DNA of 64,000 bases from NCBI GenBank assembly GCA_902825775.1, contig CADECF010000001.1, positions 186,001-250,000 of the forward strand, written 5' to 3'. The stretch comes from an uncultured Lysobacteraceae bacterium. Its GTDB lineage: Bacteria > Pseudomonadota > Gammaproteobacteria > Xanthomonadales > Xanthomonadaceae. How positions within the stretch are numbered: position 1 is the stretch's first letter; each line of letters opens with the position of its first letter. The notes under the pieces were generated by a model. The model saw nothing but the letters and a program-made list of their open reading frames with translations, ran no database searches and was not told the origin of the DNA. Both the position numbers and the translations under genes were made by a program. This document shows positions 30,956 to 41,800 of this stretch, one piece after another.

Positions 30956-31858
30956 ATGTTCGACATCACTCCCCAACTGGACTGCGCCGGCCGAGCGATC
31001 AAGCTCGACCGCCCGCGCGTGCTCGGCATCGTCAACGTCACGCCGGACTCGTTCTCCGACGGCGGCGAACACGCCACGCTCGAGACTGCCGTCGCGCACG
31101 GCCTGAAGCTGGCGGAAGAGGGCGCGGATGCGCTCGACATCGGCGGCGAGTCGACGCGACCCGGCGCACAGGACGTCTCCGCCGAAGAAGAAATCAGGCG
31201 CGTGGTGCCGGTGATCGAACGGTTGACGAAGGAAACCTTACTGCCGATCGGCGTCGACACGTCCAAACCCGAAGTGATGCGCGCCGCGGTGATTGCGGGG
31301 GCCGGCCTGATCAACGACGTCTACGCGCTGCGACGCGAAGGCGCCCTGGAAGCCGCCGCCGAACTCGGCGTGCCGGTGATACTGATGCACATGCTGGGCG
31401 AGCCGCGCTCGATGCAGGATTCACCGCAGTACGACGACGTGGTCGCCGAGGTGCACCGTTTCCTGGCCGAGCGCATCTTCGCTGCCGAGATGGCGGGCAT
31501 CGCCAAGAAGCGCATCGTGGTCGACCCCGGTTTCGGCTTCGGCAAGAACCGCGAGCACAACCTGCAACTGCTCGCGCAGCTGGAACGCTTCACCGAACTC
31601 GAAGTGCCCGTGCTCGCCGGCCTGTCCCGCAAGCGCACGATCGGCGACCTCACCGGCCGCGAGAATCCGCACGACCGCATCCACGGTTCCGTGGCCGCCG
31701 CGCTGATCGCCGCGCAGCGCGGCGCGAAGCTGCTGCGGGTGCACGATGTCGCGGCGACGGTGGATGCGTTGAAAGTGTGGAATGCGGTGGCGGCGGTGCC
31801 GATGCCTCGCGCGGCGTCATCGTCCACGCCGTCCATCCGCTGGCCGGATGAGGACTAA
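30956..31858 (+). CDS. folP: dihydropteroate synthase
   Basis: A 300-residue folate-pathway enzyme that joins p-aminobenzoate to the pterin diphosphate. The first signature, VLGIVNVTPDSFSDGG, and the second, DALDIGGESTRPGA, are both present, as are VDPGFGFGKNREHN and the C-terminal HDVAATVDAL. The ATG at 30956 gives an MFDITPQL start; an in-frame GTG at 30923 lies in the repeat and is rejected. In E. coli folP also follows ftsH. Confidence 0.96.
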   Translation: MFDITPQLDCAGRAIKLDRPRVLGIVNVTPDSFSDGGEHATLETAVAHGLKLAEEGADALDIGGESTRPGAQDVSAEEEIRRVVPVIERLTKETLLPIGVDTSKPEVMRAAVIAGAGLINDVYALRREGALEAAAELGVPVILMHMLGEPRSMQDSPQYDDVVAEVHRFLAERIFAAEMAGIAKKRIVVDPGFGFGKNREHNLQLLAQLERFTELEVPVLAGLSRKRTIGDLTGRENPHDRIHGSVAAALIAAQRGAKLLRVHDVAATVDALKVWNAVAAVPMPRAASSSTPSIRWPDED

Positions 31859-31871
31859 CATCTCGCAAACC

Positions 31872-31967
31872 GTCATCCCAGCGAAAGCTGGGACCCATCT
31901 TGATCTTGTTCTTTGATATGAATCCAGTGCAAAAGCAAAATGGGTCCCAGCTTTCGCTGGGATGACG
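31872..31967. repeat. GTCATCCCAGCGAAAGCTGG-type inverted repeat
   Basis: A copy at 31872 and a perfect inverse at 31941-31967, identical in both arms to the 19927-20017 element, although the spacer differs. It lies between folP and miaA. Confidence 0.88.
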
Positions 31968-31998
31968 GCAAAAAGCAACCACGGAAGCGACTCCAAGC

Positions 31999-32955
31999 GT
32001 GCCCGCCGACTCCCGCCCAACCGCCATCGCCCTCATGGGTCCCACCGCGTCGGGCAAAACCGCGCTCGCGCTGGCGTGGGCCGAGCGATACGGCGGCGAA
32101 ATCGTCAGCGTCGATTCGGCTCTGGTCTATCGCGGGCTCGACATCGGCGCGGCCAAACCTTCGGCCGAAGAACTCGCGCGCGTGCCGCATCATCTGATCG
32201 ATGTGCGCGAGCCTTGGCAGCCGTACTCGGCCGCCGAATTCGCCGCCGATGCGCGCGCGGCCATCGACGGCATCGTCGCGCGCGGCAAATTGCCGATCCT
32301 CGCCGGCGGCACCGGCCTGTACTTCCAGGCCCTGCTGCAGGGCCTGTCGCCGATGCCCGAAGCCGACGCCGAAACGCGCGCGGGCATCGAAACCGAAGCC
32401 GCTGAGCAGGGCTGGCCCGCGATGCATGCGCAACTGGCGCGCATCGACCCGCAAGCCGCCGCTCGCATCCACGCGACCGACCCGCAACGCATCCAGCGCG
32501 CGCTCGAGGTCTACCGGCTCAGCGGCAAACCGATCAGCGAATGGCAGCGCGATGGCCGCGCCGCCGACCCGCTGCCGTTGCGCGTGCTGCAGCTGGCCGT
32601 GGCGCCGGCCGATCGTGCGGTGCTGCACCAGCGCATCGAAGCCCGCTTCGACGCGATGCTGCAGGCCGGCTTCCTGGACGAAATGCATCGCCTGCGCGCG
32701 ATCCCGGAACTGCGCGCCCATCCGCGCCCGCTGGATCTGCCGGCACTGCGCGCGGTCGGCTACCGCCAGGCCTGGGAGCATCTGGACGGCGTCGCCACCG
32801 CCGAGGCCTTCCGCGACCAGGCCATCTTCGCCACCCGCCAGCTCGCCAAGCGTCAACTGACTTGGCTGCGCGGGCGTCCGGCACTGCGCTGGTTCGATCC
32901 GGGCCGCGAACCCGAGCGGCTGCAGGCGGCCCTGACGATGTTCATGGGCCGATGA
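31999..32955 (+). CDS. miaA: tRNA dimethylallyltransferase
   Basis: A 318-residue enzyme that adds a dimethylallyl group to A37 of tRNAs reading UNN codons. The P-loop [12 protein letters not shown] is at the N-terminus, with [18 protein letters not shown] and the C-terminal [15 protein letters not shown]. The start is a GTG at 31999. It sits immediately upstream of hfq, as in E. coli. Confidence 0.95.
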   Translation: MPADSRPTAIALMGPTASGKTALALAWAERYGGEIVSVDSALVYRGLDIGAAKPSAEELARVPHHLIDVREPWQPYSAAEFAADARAAIDGIVARGKLPILAGGTGLYFQALLQGLSPMPEADAETRAGIETEAAEQGWPAMHAQLARIDPQAAARIHATDPQRIQRALEVYRLSGKPISEWQRDGRAADPLPLRVLQLAVAPADRAVLHQRIEARFDAMLQAGFLDEMHRLRAIPELRAHPRPLDLPALRAVGYRQAWEHLDGVATAEAFRDQAIFATRQLAKRQLTWLRGRPALRWFDPGREPERLQAALTMFMGR

Positions 32956-33384
<429 letters not shown>

Positions 33385-33420
33385 CCGCACGTTCACCGGG
33401 CGGATGCGACAATACCGCCG

Positions 33421-34731
33421 ATGAAAGACATGTTCGACCGCGGCCGCAAAGGCGAGCACGCGCTGCTGATCCAGCCCCACGCCGGCGGCCCGCCGGCGGA
33501 CGGGGCTCTGGAAGAATTCACCGATCTGGCGCGCTCCGCGGGCGCCAGCATCGCGACCGTGCTCACGGCACGCATCGAGAAGCCCAATCCCGCTACCCTG
33601 ATCGGCAGCGGCAAGCTGGAAGAGGTCAAGGCCGCGGCCGACGCCACCGGCGCCGACCTGATCCTGGTCAACCATGCCTTGAGCCCCGTGCAGGAGCGAA
33701 ACCTGGAGAAGGCGCTGGAGCGGCGCGTGGTCGACCGCACCGGGCTGATCCTGGATATCTTCGCCCAGCGCGCGCGCAGCCACGAAGGCAAGTTGCAGGT
33801 CGAACTGGCCCAGCTCAAACACATGGCCACGCGCCTGGTCCGCGGTTGGACCCACTTGGAACGCCAGCGCAGCGCGATCGGCATGCGCGGCCCGGGCGAA
33901 ACCCAGCTCGAAACCGACCGGCGCCTGCTGCAGAAACGCGTCGACCAACTGCAGAAGCGACTGGAAAAAGTCGAAGTGCAGCACACCCAGATGCGCCGCG
34001 CCCGCGTCCGCAGCGAAGTGCCGCGCGTGGCGCTGGTGGGCTACACCAACGCCGGCAAGTCGACGCTGTTCAACGCACTGACCGGCGCCGAGGCGTATGC
34101 CGCCGATCAGTTGTTCGCAACGCTCGATCCCACCGTGCGCAGGCTCGTGTTGCCCGGCGGCACGCTGCTGTTGGCCGATACGGTCGGCTTCGTCCGCGAC
34201 CTGCCGCACGAACTGGTCGCCGCGTTCCGTTCGACCTTGTCCGAAGCGCGCGAGGCCGATCTGCTGCTGCATGTGATCGATGCCGCCGATCCGTTGCGCA
34301 ACGAGCGCGTCGCACAGGTCGATGCCGTGCTCGGCGAAATCGGCGCCGGCGATCTGCCGCAATTGCTCGTCTACAACAAAATCGATCGTGTGGAAGGCGC
34401 CGAACCCCGTTACGAAAAGCCGAACGAGGGCCGCGCCCGCATCTGGCTGTCGGCGCAGGAAGGCACCGGCCTGGATCAATTGCGCCAGGCACTGGCCGAT
34501 GCGCTGGATTTGCGCCGGGTGGTCGGCGAGGTCGTGCTGCCCAACGGCGCCGCGCGCCTGCGCTCGCGCCTGCACGACCTGAACGCTATCCGCGCCGAAA
34601 GCCACGACGAGCAGGGCTGGCACCTCAGCGTGGATCTGGCCGTCACCGACGCCGCGCGCCTGGCCGCCGCCGAGGACGGCGAAGCGCTGCGCGGCCTCTT
34701 GCCCGCCGGCACAAGCAGCCCCACCTTGTAG
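33421..34731 (+). CDS. hflX: ribosome-associated GTPase HflX
   Basis: A 436-residue GTPase that binds 50S subunits and splits ribosomes under stress in other bacteria. The N-terminal HflX domain is at about 1-185, with GPGETQLETDRR. The G-domain includes the P-loop GYTNAGKSTLFNAL, the DTVGFVRDLP G3 region and the NKIDR G4 motif. It lies between hfq and hflK as in the conserved cluster. Confidence 0.96.
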   Translation: MKDMFDRGRKGEHALLIQPHAGGPPADGALEEFTDLARSAGASIATVLTARIEKPNPATLIGSGKLEEVKAAADATGADLILVNHALSPVQERNLEKALERRVVDRTGLILDIFAQRARSHEGKLQVELAQLKHMATRLVRGWTHLERQRSAIGMRGPGETQLETDRRLLQKRVDQLQKRLEKVEVQHTQMRRARVRSEVPRVALVGYTNAGKSTLFNALTGAEAYAADQLFATLDPTVRRLVLPGGTLLLADTVGFVRDLPHELVAAFRSTLSEAREADLLLHVIDAADPLRNERVAQVDAVLGEIGAGDLPQLLVYNKIDRVEGAEPRYEKPNEGRARIWLSAQEGTGLDQLRQALADALDLRRVVGEVVLPNGAARLRSRLHDLNAIRAESHDEQGWHLSVDLAVTDAARLAAAEDGEALRGLLPAGTSSPTL

Positions 34732-34823
34732 AATCAGACGACTGCGTCCGGCCGTGAAGCCGGGCGCAGCGCAACGCGCCAGGGCCGGGACGGGTTGGCG
34801 CTTCCTTTGGATGTGGAGCAGGC

Positions 34824-35936
34824 ATGGCCTGGAATATTCCCGGTAGCGGTTCTGGCAAAAACGGCGGCAGAGGCGGGCAGGGCAACGGTTCCGGCCGTAG
34901 CGGCGGGGGCGGCAATCCCGTCGATGCCATCCTCGGCTCGCTGCGCAACATGTTCGGCGGCGGTGGCGGCGGCGCGTTGCGCTGGGTCGGCATCGTGGTC
35001 GTACTGTGGCTGGCCTTCAGTTCGTTCGTGCTGATCACCGAGCAGCAACGCGGCGTGGTGCTGCGTTTCGGCCACTTCGCGCGGGTCATGCAACCCGGCC
35101 CCAACTTCAAGCTGCCTTGGCCGATCGAAAGCGTGGCCAAGGTCAACGCCACCCAGATCAACAACTTCAACCAGACTTTGCCGGTGCTGACCCGCGACGA
35201 GAACATCGTCAACGTCGAAGTCAACGTGCAGTACAAGATCACCGACCCGGTGCTGTATTTGTTCGGCACGCGCCAGGCCGTGGATGTGCTGGAACAGGCC
35301 GCGCTCAGCGCCGTGCGCGAGCAGGTCGGCCGCAGCGAGCTGGACACCGTGCTCAGCGCGCGCCCGGCCCTGGCCACCGCATCGCGCACGCGCCTGCAGG
35401 GCATGCTCGATGCCTATCAGACCGGCTTGGCCGTGACCGGCATGAGCCTGCCCAACGCGCGTCCGCCGGAAGAAGTGAAGCCGGCTTTCGACGATGTGAA
35501 CAGTGCCCAGCAGGACAAGGACCGCCGCGTCAGCGAAGCGCGCGCGTACGCCGCGAAAGTCGTGCCCGAAGCGCGCGGCGAAGCGCAGCGCGTGCTGACC
35601 ACCGCCGAGGGCTACAAGACCGCCGCCGTCGCGCGCGCGCGCGGCGATGCGGATCGCTTCACGCTGCTCGTCGACCAGTACAAGGCCGCGCCGGAAGTCA
35701 CCCGCAAGCGCCTGTGGCTGGACACCGTGCAACAGGTGCTGGCCGACAACCGCAAGGTGATCGGCGGCGACGGCCGCCAGCTGATCTACGTGCCGATGGG
35801 CGCGCAGCCGCAGAACAACACCAGCTCGCTGCCGCTGATGGCGCCGGACATCGTCGCGCCCACGGTAGAAGCCACCCTCAACGAATCCAGGCCCGAACGC
35901 TCCGCGCGACCCGGCCGTGAGGAGCCGACCCGATGA
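34824..35936 (+). CDS. hflK: FtsH protease regulatory subunit HflK
   Basis: A 370-residue SPFH/band-7 membrane protein that, with HflC, encases and modulates FtsH. The N-terminal region is Gly-rich and low-complexity (residues 1-50), followed by a transmembrane helix (about 55-75) and a band-7 domain (about 80-270, TEQQRGVVLRFGHF). The C-terminus lengthens with an NTSSLPLMAP tail. Its stop overlaps the hflC start (ATGA). Confidence 0.95.
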   Translation: MAWNIPGSGSGKNGGRGGQGNGSGRSGGGGNPVDAILGSLRNMFGGGGGGALRWVGIVVVLWLAFSSFVLITEQQRGVVLRFGHFARVMQPGPNFKLPWPIESVAKVNATQINNFNQTLPVLTRDENIVNVEVNVQYKITDPVLYLFGTRQAVDVLEQAALSAVREQVGRSELDTVLSARPALATASRTRLQGMLDAYQTGLAVTGMSLPNARPPEEVKPAFDDVNSAQQDKDRRVSEARAYAAKVVPEARGEAQRVLTTAEGYKTAAVARARGDADRFTLLVDQYKAAPEVTRKRLWLDTVQQVLADNRKVIGGDGRQLIYVPMGAQPQNNTSSLPLMAPDIVAPTVEATLNESRPERSARPGREEPTR

Positions 35937-36796
35937 GACCTTCCGGATGGATCGCACTGGCCGTCGCCGCGCTGCTGGCGCTGCTCGGCTCGGTGTACGT
36001 GGTGCGCGAAGGCCAGACCGCCATCGTGCTGAACCTGGGCCGCGTCGCCCGCTGGGACATCGGCCCGGGCCTGCATTTCAAGGTGCCGCTGCTGGAAAGC
36101 GCGCGCGTCTACGACCGCAGGCTGAAAGTGATCAACGCCCCGCCCGAGCGCTACCTCACCTCCGAGAACAAGGACGTGAGCGTGGACTTCTTCGTGGTCG
36201 GCCGCATCGACGACGTGCGCGCGTTCTATCGCGCCACCGGCGGCAATGAAGAAACGGCTGAAAGCCGCCTGGCGCCGATCATCCGCGACTCGCTGCGCAA
36301 CGAGATCAATTCGCGCACGCTGCAGCAGGTGGTGTCGGGCAACCGCTCCGAAGTGGTGGGCAAGCAACTGGCCACGATCAACCGCGGCGCGGCGACGCTG
36401 GGCATCAAGGTGCTCGACATCGGCATCAAGCAGATCGACCTGCCCACCGACAGCAAGGTGATCGGCGACGTCTACAACCGCATGCGCGCCCAGCGCCAGC
36501 AGGTGGCCAGCAAGCTGCGCGCCGAAGGCGAAGAGCAGGCATTGGCCGTACGCGCGCAGGCCGATCGCGAGAAGACCGTGATCGTGGCCGAAGCCGAACG
36601 CGACGCGCAGAAACTGCGCGGCGAGGGCGACGCCGATGCTGCCCGCATCTACAGCGAAGCCGCCAACCGCGACCCGTCGTTCTTCGCTTTCCAGCGCAGC
36701 CTGGAGGCGTACCGCAAGGCCTTCGCCGACGGCAACAGCGTGATCGTGCTGGAGCGCAACGACCCGTTCCTGCAATACATGCGCGACGACCGGTAA
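35933..36796 (+). CDS. hflC: FtsH protease regulatory subunit HflC
   Basis: A 287-residue partner of HflK with an N-terminal signal-anchor (residues about 5-23) and an SPFH domain (VREGQTAIVLNLGRVARWD onward). A coiled-coil region follows at about 180-250 (RMRAQRQQVASKLRAEGEEQ). The start overlaps the hflK stop. The DUF2065 gene begins 8 bp after the stop. Confidence 0.96.
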   Translation: MRPSGWIALAVAALLALLGSVYVVREGQTAIVLNLGRVARWDIGPGLHFKVPLLESARVYDRRLKVINAPPERYLTSENKDVSVDFFVVGRIDDVRAFYRATGGNEETAESRLAPIIRDSLRNEINSRTLQQVVSGNRSEVVGKQLATINRGAATLGIKVLDIGIKQIDLPTDSKVIGDVYNRMRAQRQQVASKLRAEGEEQALAVRAQADREKTVIVAEAERDAQKLRGEGDADAARIYSEAANRDPSFFAFQRSLEAYRKAFADGNSVIVLERNDPFLQYMRDDR

Positions 36797-36803
36797 CGCA
36801 TTC

Positions 36804-36989
36804 ATGAGCGATCTGTGGTCTGCGCTGTGCCTGGTCGCGGTGCTGGAAGGCCTGTGGCTATTCGCCGCCCCCGGCGTATGGAAGCGGGCGATGGAGCAAA
36901 TGCAGCAGTTGCCGGAACGGCAACTGCGCGCCGTCGGCGGCTTCGTTCTGATCGCCGGCTTGATCTCGCTCTACCTCGTCCGCGGCTAG
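36804..36989 (+). CDS. yjeT: DUF2065 small membrane protein (YjeT-like)
   Basis: A 61-residue protein with two hydrophobic segments (about 5-22 and 42-58) separated by WKRAMEQMQQLPERQLRAVGG, typical of DUF2065. In E. coli its homolog yjeT lies between hflC and purA, exactly as here. No function is established. Confidence 0.85.
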   Translation: MSDLWSALCLVAVLEGLWLFAAPGVWKRAMEQMQQLPERQLRAVGGFVLIAGLISLYLVRG

Positions 36990-37000
36990 CTCGCCGCTTT

Positions 37001-37038
37001 AGCCCTCTCCCGCTTGCGGGAGAGGGTTGGGTGAGGGC
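37001..37038. repeat. CCCTCTCCC palindromic repeat
   Basis: CCCTCTCCCGCTTGCGGGAGAGGG forms a perfect hairpin, followed by a TTGGGTGAGGGC tail. It is the same class as the 3094-3142 element and lies between yjeT and purA. Confidence 0.8.
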
Positions 37039-37064
37039 GCGCGCCGCCATAAATCGCGTCGTGA

Positions 37065-38564
<1,500 letters not shown>

Positions 38565-38588
38565 CCGAGTCGAGAAAATGCTTCTTGA

Positions 38589-38616
38589 AAGCCCCGCCAG
38601 TAGCGGGGCTTTTTTG
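38589..38616 (+). terminator. intrinsic terminator after purA
   Basis: An AGCCCCGC/GCGGGGCT stem with a CAGTA loop and a T-run, 25 bp after the purA stop. Confidence 0.9.
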
Positions 38617-38790
38617 TTCGGACGATGAGCTCTTCTCTTTCATTTTCTTAAGCCTTCATCGTTTTCAAAAAATCGCATCAATCGATGTGCCGATCAGATT
38701 CGTAAAGATATGAAATGAGAGGCTCATCGCATATTTGAATGAATTCCGTAATCCCTGAGTTTGGAAGGCCGCCGCTGGCGGCCTTTTTCG
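38617..38790 (+). other. gene-free A+T-rich segment ending in a terminator
   Basis: The gap between purA and the Rhs gene holds no convincing reading frame. It includes an A+T-rich stretch and, at 38766-38789, a second terminator (AAGGCCGCC/GGCGGCCTT stem with TTTTT). A hairpin with no gene before it might end a small RNA, but no promoter is clear. The remaining segment up to 38890 shows nothing recognisable. Confidence 0.4.
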
Positions 38791-38890
38791 TCTTTGAACC
38801 CGCATCGCAATCCGAGATGGCTTCGTCGTCGGACGCATGCGCTGGGGAGGCGAGCAGGACGCAATGCCTGTAATTCACATGGGAATATGT

Positions 38891-41800
38891 ATGAAGCATT
38901 TCGCGATAGCCCAGCGTATCGCGTTGGGATTCCTCATCGTAACACCGCTGTTTCCTCTGTTAGTTTGGGCAGAAAAAACTGAAGATCTGCCCAAAGTTAC
39001 ATCTCACGGTCAGTGGCCTTATCCCGGGAATACAGTAGGCGAATGGCCCAGCCACTTGTTCATTGGTAACGCTAGCAACGGGCCGACTATTGAGAATGTC
39101 GACTATGGCTCTGACGCCTTCATCAGCAATCCCGGGACGGTAGATGACGGCCAGGACGCCGCCCAAAAAGACTGCGGCTTAGGCAACCCGATCCTGCCAT
39201 CCACCGGCAACAAGATCGAACCAGAGACCGATTTCGTCTCCACCGGCGAAATGCCGCTATTCCTCAAGCGCACCTACAACCGCTACTGGGACCAGAAAGG
39301 CCTGTTCGGCTACTACTGGCTGAGCAATTTCGACCTGCGCATCGCCAAGACGCCGGACAACAAGATCATCACCGCCTACCGCAGCGACGGCCGCAAGGTG
39401 AAGTACGTCTACAGCGCCGTGCCCAGCGCCGGCTGGTACGAGAACAAGGCGCAGGCGGTGTCGCGCATCGTCGCCAGTGGTAGCGGCTATCTCCTTTACG
39501 GCGAAGACGACAGCCTCGAGACGTATAACGCCGCGGGGCAAATCACCAGCCTCAAGAATCAGCAAGGCATCGGCAATACGTTCGCCTATTCCGGAGGCCG
39601 CCTGCAGCAGGCCACTCACACTTCGGGCCGCAAGGTGCTATTCGCGTGGACCGGCGATCTGTTGACCAGCGTCACCGATCCGGCCGGCAACGTGTTCACT
39701 TATAGCTACTGGAATTCGGCGCCGGGCATCCACCAGCTGGTGTTCGCTTCCCAGCCCGGCACTCCGATTACGACGATCACCTATCACTACGAAATGCCTT
39801 TCAACCCGGGTGCGCTGACCGGCAAGAGCTACAGCGGCGTGCGGTATTCCACCTTCACCTACGATGGCCTCAACTACGCCACCAGCAGCGTGCACAGTGG
39901 CGGTGCCGACAAGCACACCTTCGTTTACAGTTTCGTCAACGGCACGACCAGCGTCCTGCACACCAACCCGTTGGGCAAGAAGACCACGCTGGTGTTCAAG
40001 GGCGGCAAGCTGCAGTCCGAGACCGGTCAGGCTTCTTTGTATTGTCCGGGCGCGACTTATCGCGAGATCACCTACGACGCCAACGGTTACCAGGACAAAG
40101 CTACCGACTTCGCCGACGGCATCACCGACTACGACTACAACGCCAAGGGCCAATTGCTGAAGAAGACCGAGGCGGCCGGCATGCCCTATGCCCGGGTGAC
40201 GCAGTACCAATGGGATCCGGTCAAGAACCGCATCACCCGCGAGACGGCGACCGGCTACCGGCAGACCGACTACACCTACACCGCCAATGGCCGCCCCTAC
40301 CAGATCAAAGTCACCAACCTCAGCGGCAAGGGTGTCGCCAACCAGGTGCATACCACCACTTACAGCTACACCACCCACCCCAACGGCCTGTTGAAGACGG
40401 TCGCGACAGACGGGCCGCTGTCCGGCGATGGCGATGCCGTCACGCAGGAGTACGACGCGTTGGGCAATCAGATCGCGGTCCGCAACAAGCTGAGTCACGC
40501 GGTGAGCTACAGCAATTTCAACGGGCTCGGGTTGCCGGGCCGCATCACCGGTATCAACGGCGCCATCGTCGATTACACCTACGACGCCCGCGGCCGGGTG
40601 CTGGCCGAGAAGCATTACGTCTCCGGCGTTTGGGTCACCACCACGAACGTTTACGACAACCGCGGCCGACGGATCAAAACCACCTCGCCCGATGGCGTGA
40701 CCACCACCTACGCCTACGACGCCAACAACCGTCTGGTGACCATCACCCGGCCGGACAAGCATTCGGCATATGCATCGCTGGGTTCGGACTTCGTCGCGTT
40801 CGAGCGGTTCTTCTACGACCTGGCCGGCAATCCGATCAAGATCGAAAAGGGCGTCGATTACCTGCCCTTGAACGGCTTCGCGCCGCCTGAAGCGTCCGAC
40901 GCCGAAGAACCCGGGTTGTGCCACCCACAGCCCGATTGCGAGATGGATCCGCCCAACCCGCAACCTGCGCGCAAAGTGCTGGTGACTTGGCGCACCTTCA
41001 TCGACTACGACGAACTGGGCCGGGTCCGCGCCCGCCGCGGCAATGCCGGCCAGAACGTGCGGTATACCTACGATGCCAACGGCAACGTCAAGACCCTTGT
41101 CGACTCGTTGAACAAGACCACCACGCTGGCCTACGACGCCCTGGGCCAGCTGATCCAGTCCACCGACCCCAAGGCCGGCATTACGAAGTTCGCGTATGAC
41201 GCCGGCGGCCAGCTGATCCAGGTCACCGATCCGCGCAACGTCATCACCCGCTACGACCTGGACGGCTTCGGCCAGTTGTGGAAGCAGACCAGCCCGGACA
41301 GCGGTACCAGCACGTTCCAATACAATGCGGCCGGGCAGCGCACCCAACTCACCCGCGCGGATGGCGCGGCCACGACCTATGCCTACAACGATCCGCTGGG
41401 CCGCTTGACCGGCATCACGGCGGCCGGGCAAGTGCAGGGCTTTACCTACGATGCCTGCACGGGCGGCAAAGGGCTGCTGTGCCGGGTCACCGATCCCAAC
41501 GGCCAGCTGGATTACACCTACTCGCCGCAAGGCTGGCGGCTGACCCAGAAGCAGAAGATCGGCGCCAGCGGCATCGCCTTCGATCAAGCCTACGCTTACG
41601 ACGTCCAGGGCCGGCTCACCGGTATCAGCTATCCCGGCAATATCGGGGTGGGCTACGGCTACGCCGACGGGCAATTGGCCGCGATGACGGTGAACCTCAA
41701 CGGTAGCGTGAAGACGGTGGTGAATGGCCTGACCTATCAACCGTTCGGTCCGGCCGCCAGTTGGAATTATGGCAACGGTCTGGCCCGCGGCTTCAACCAC

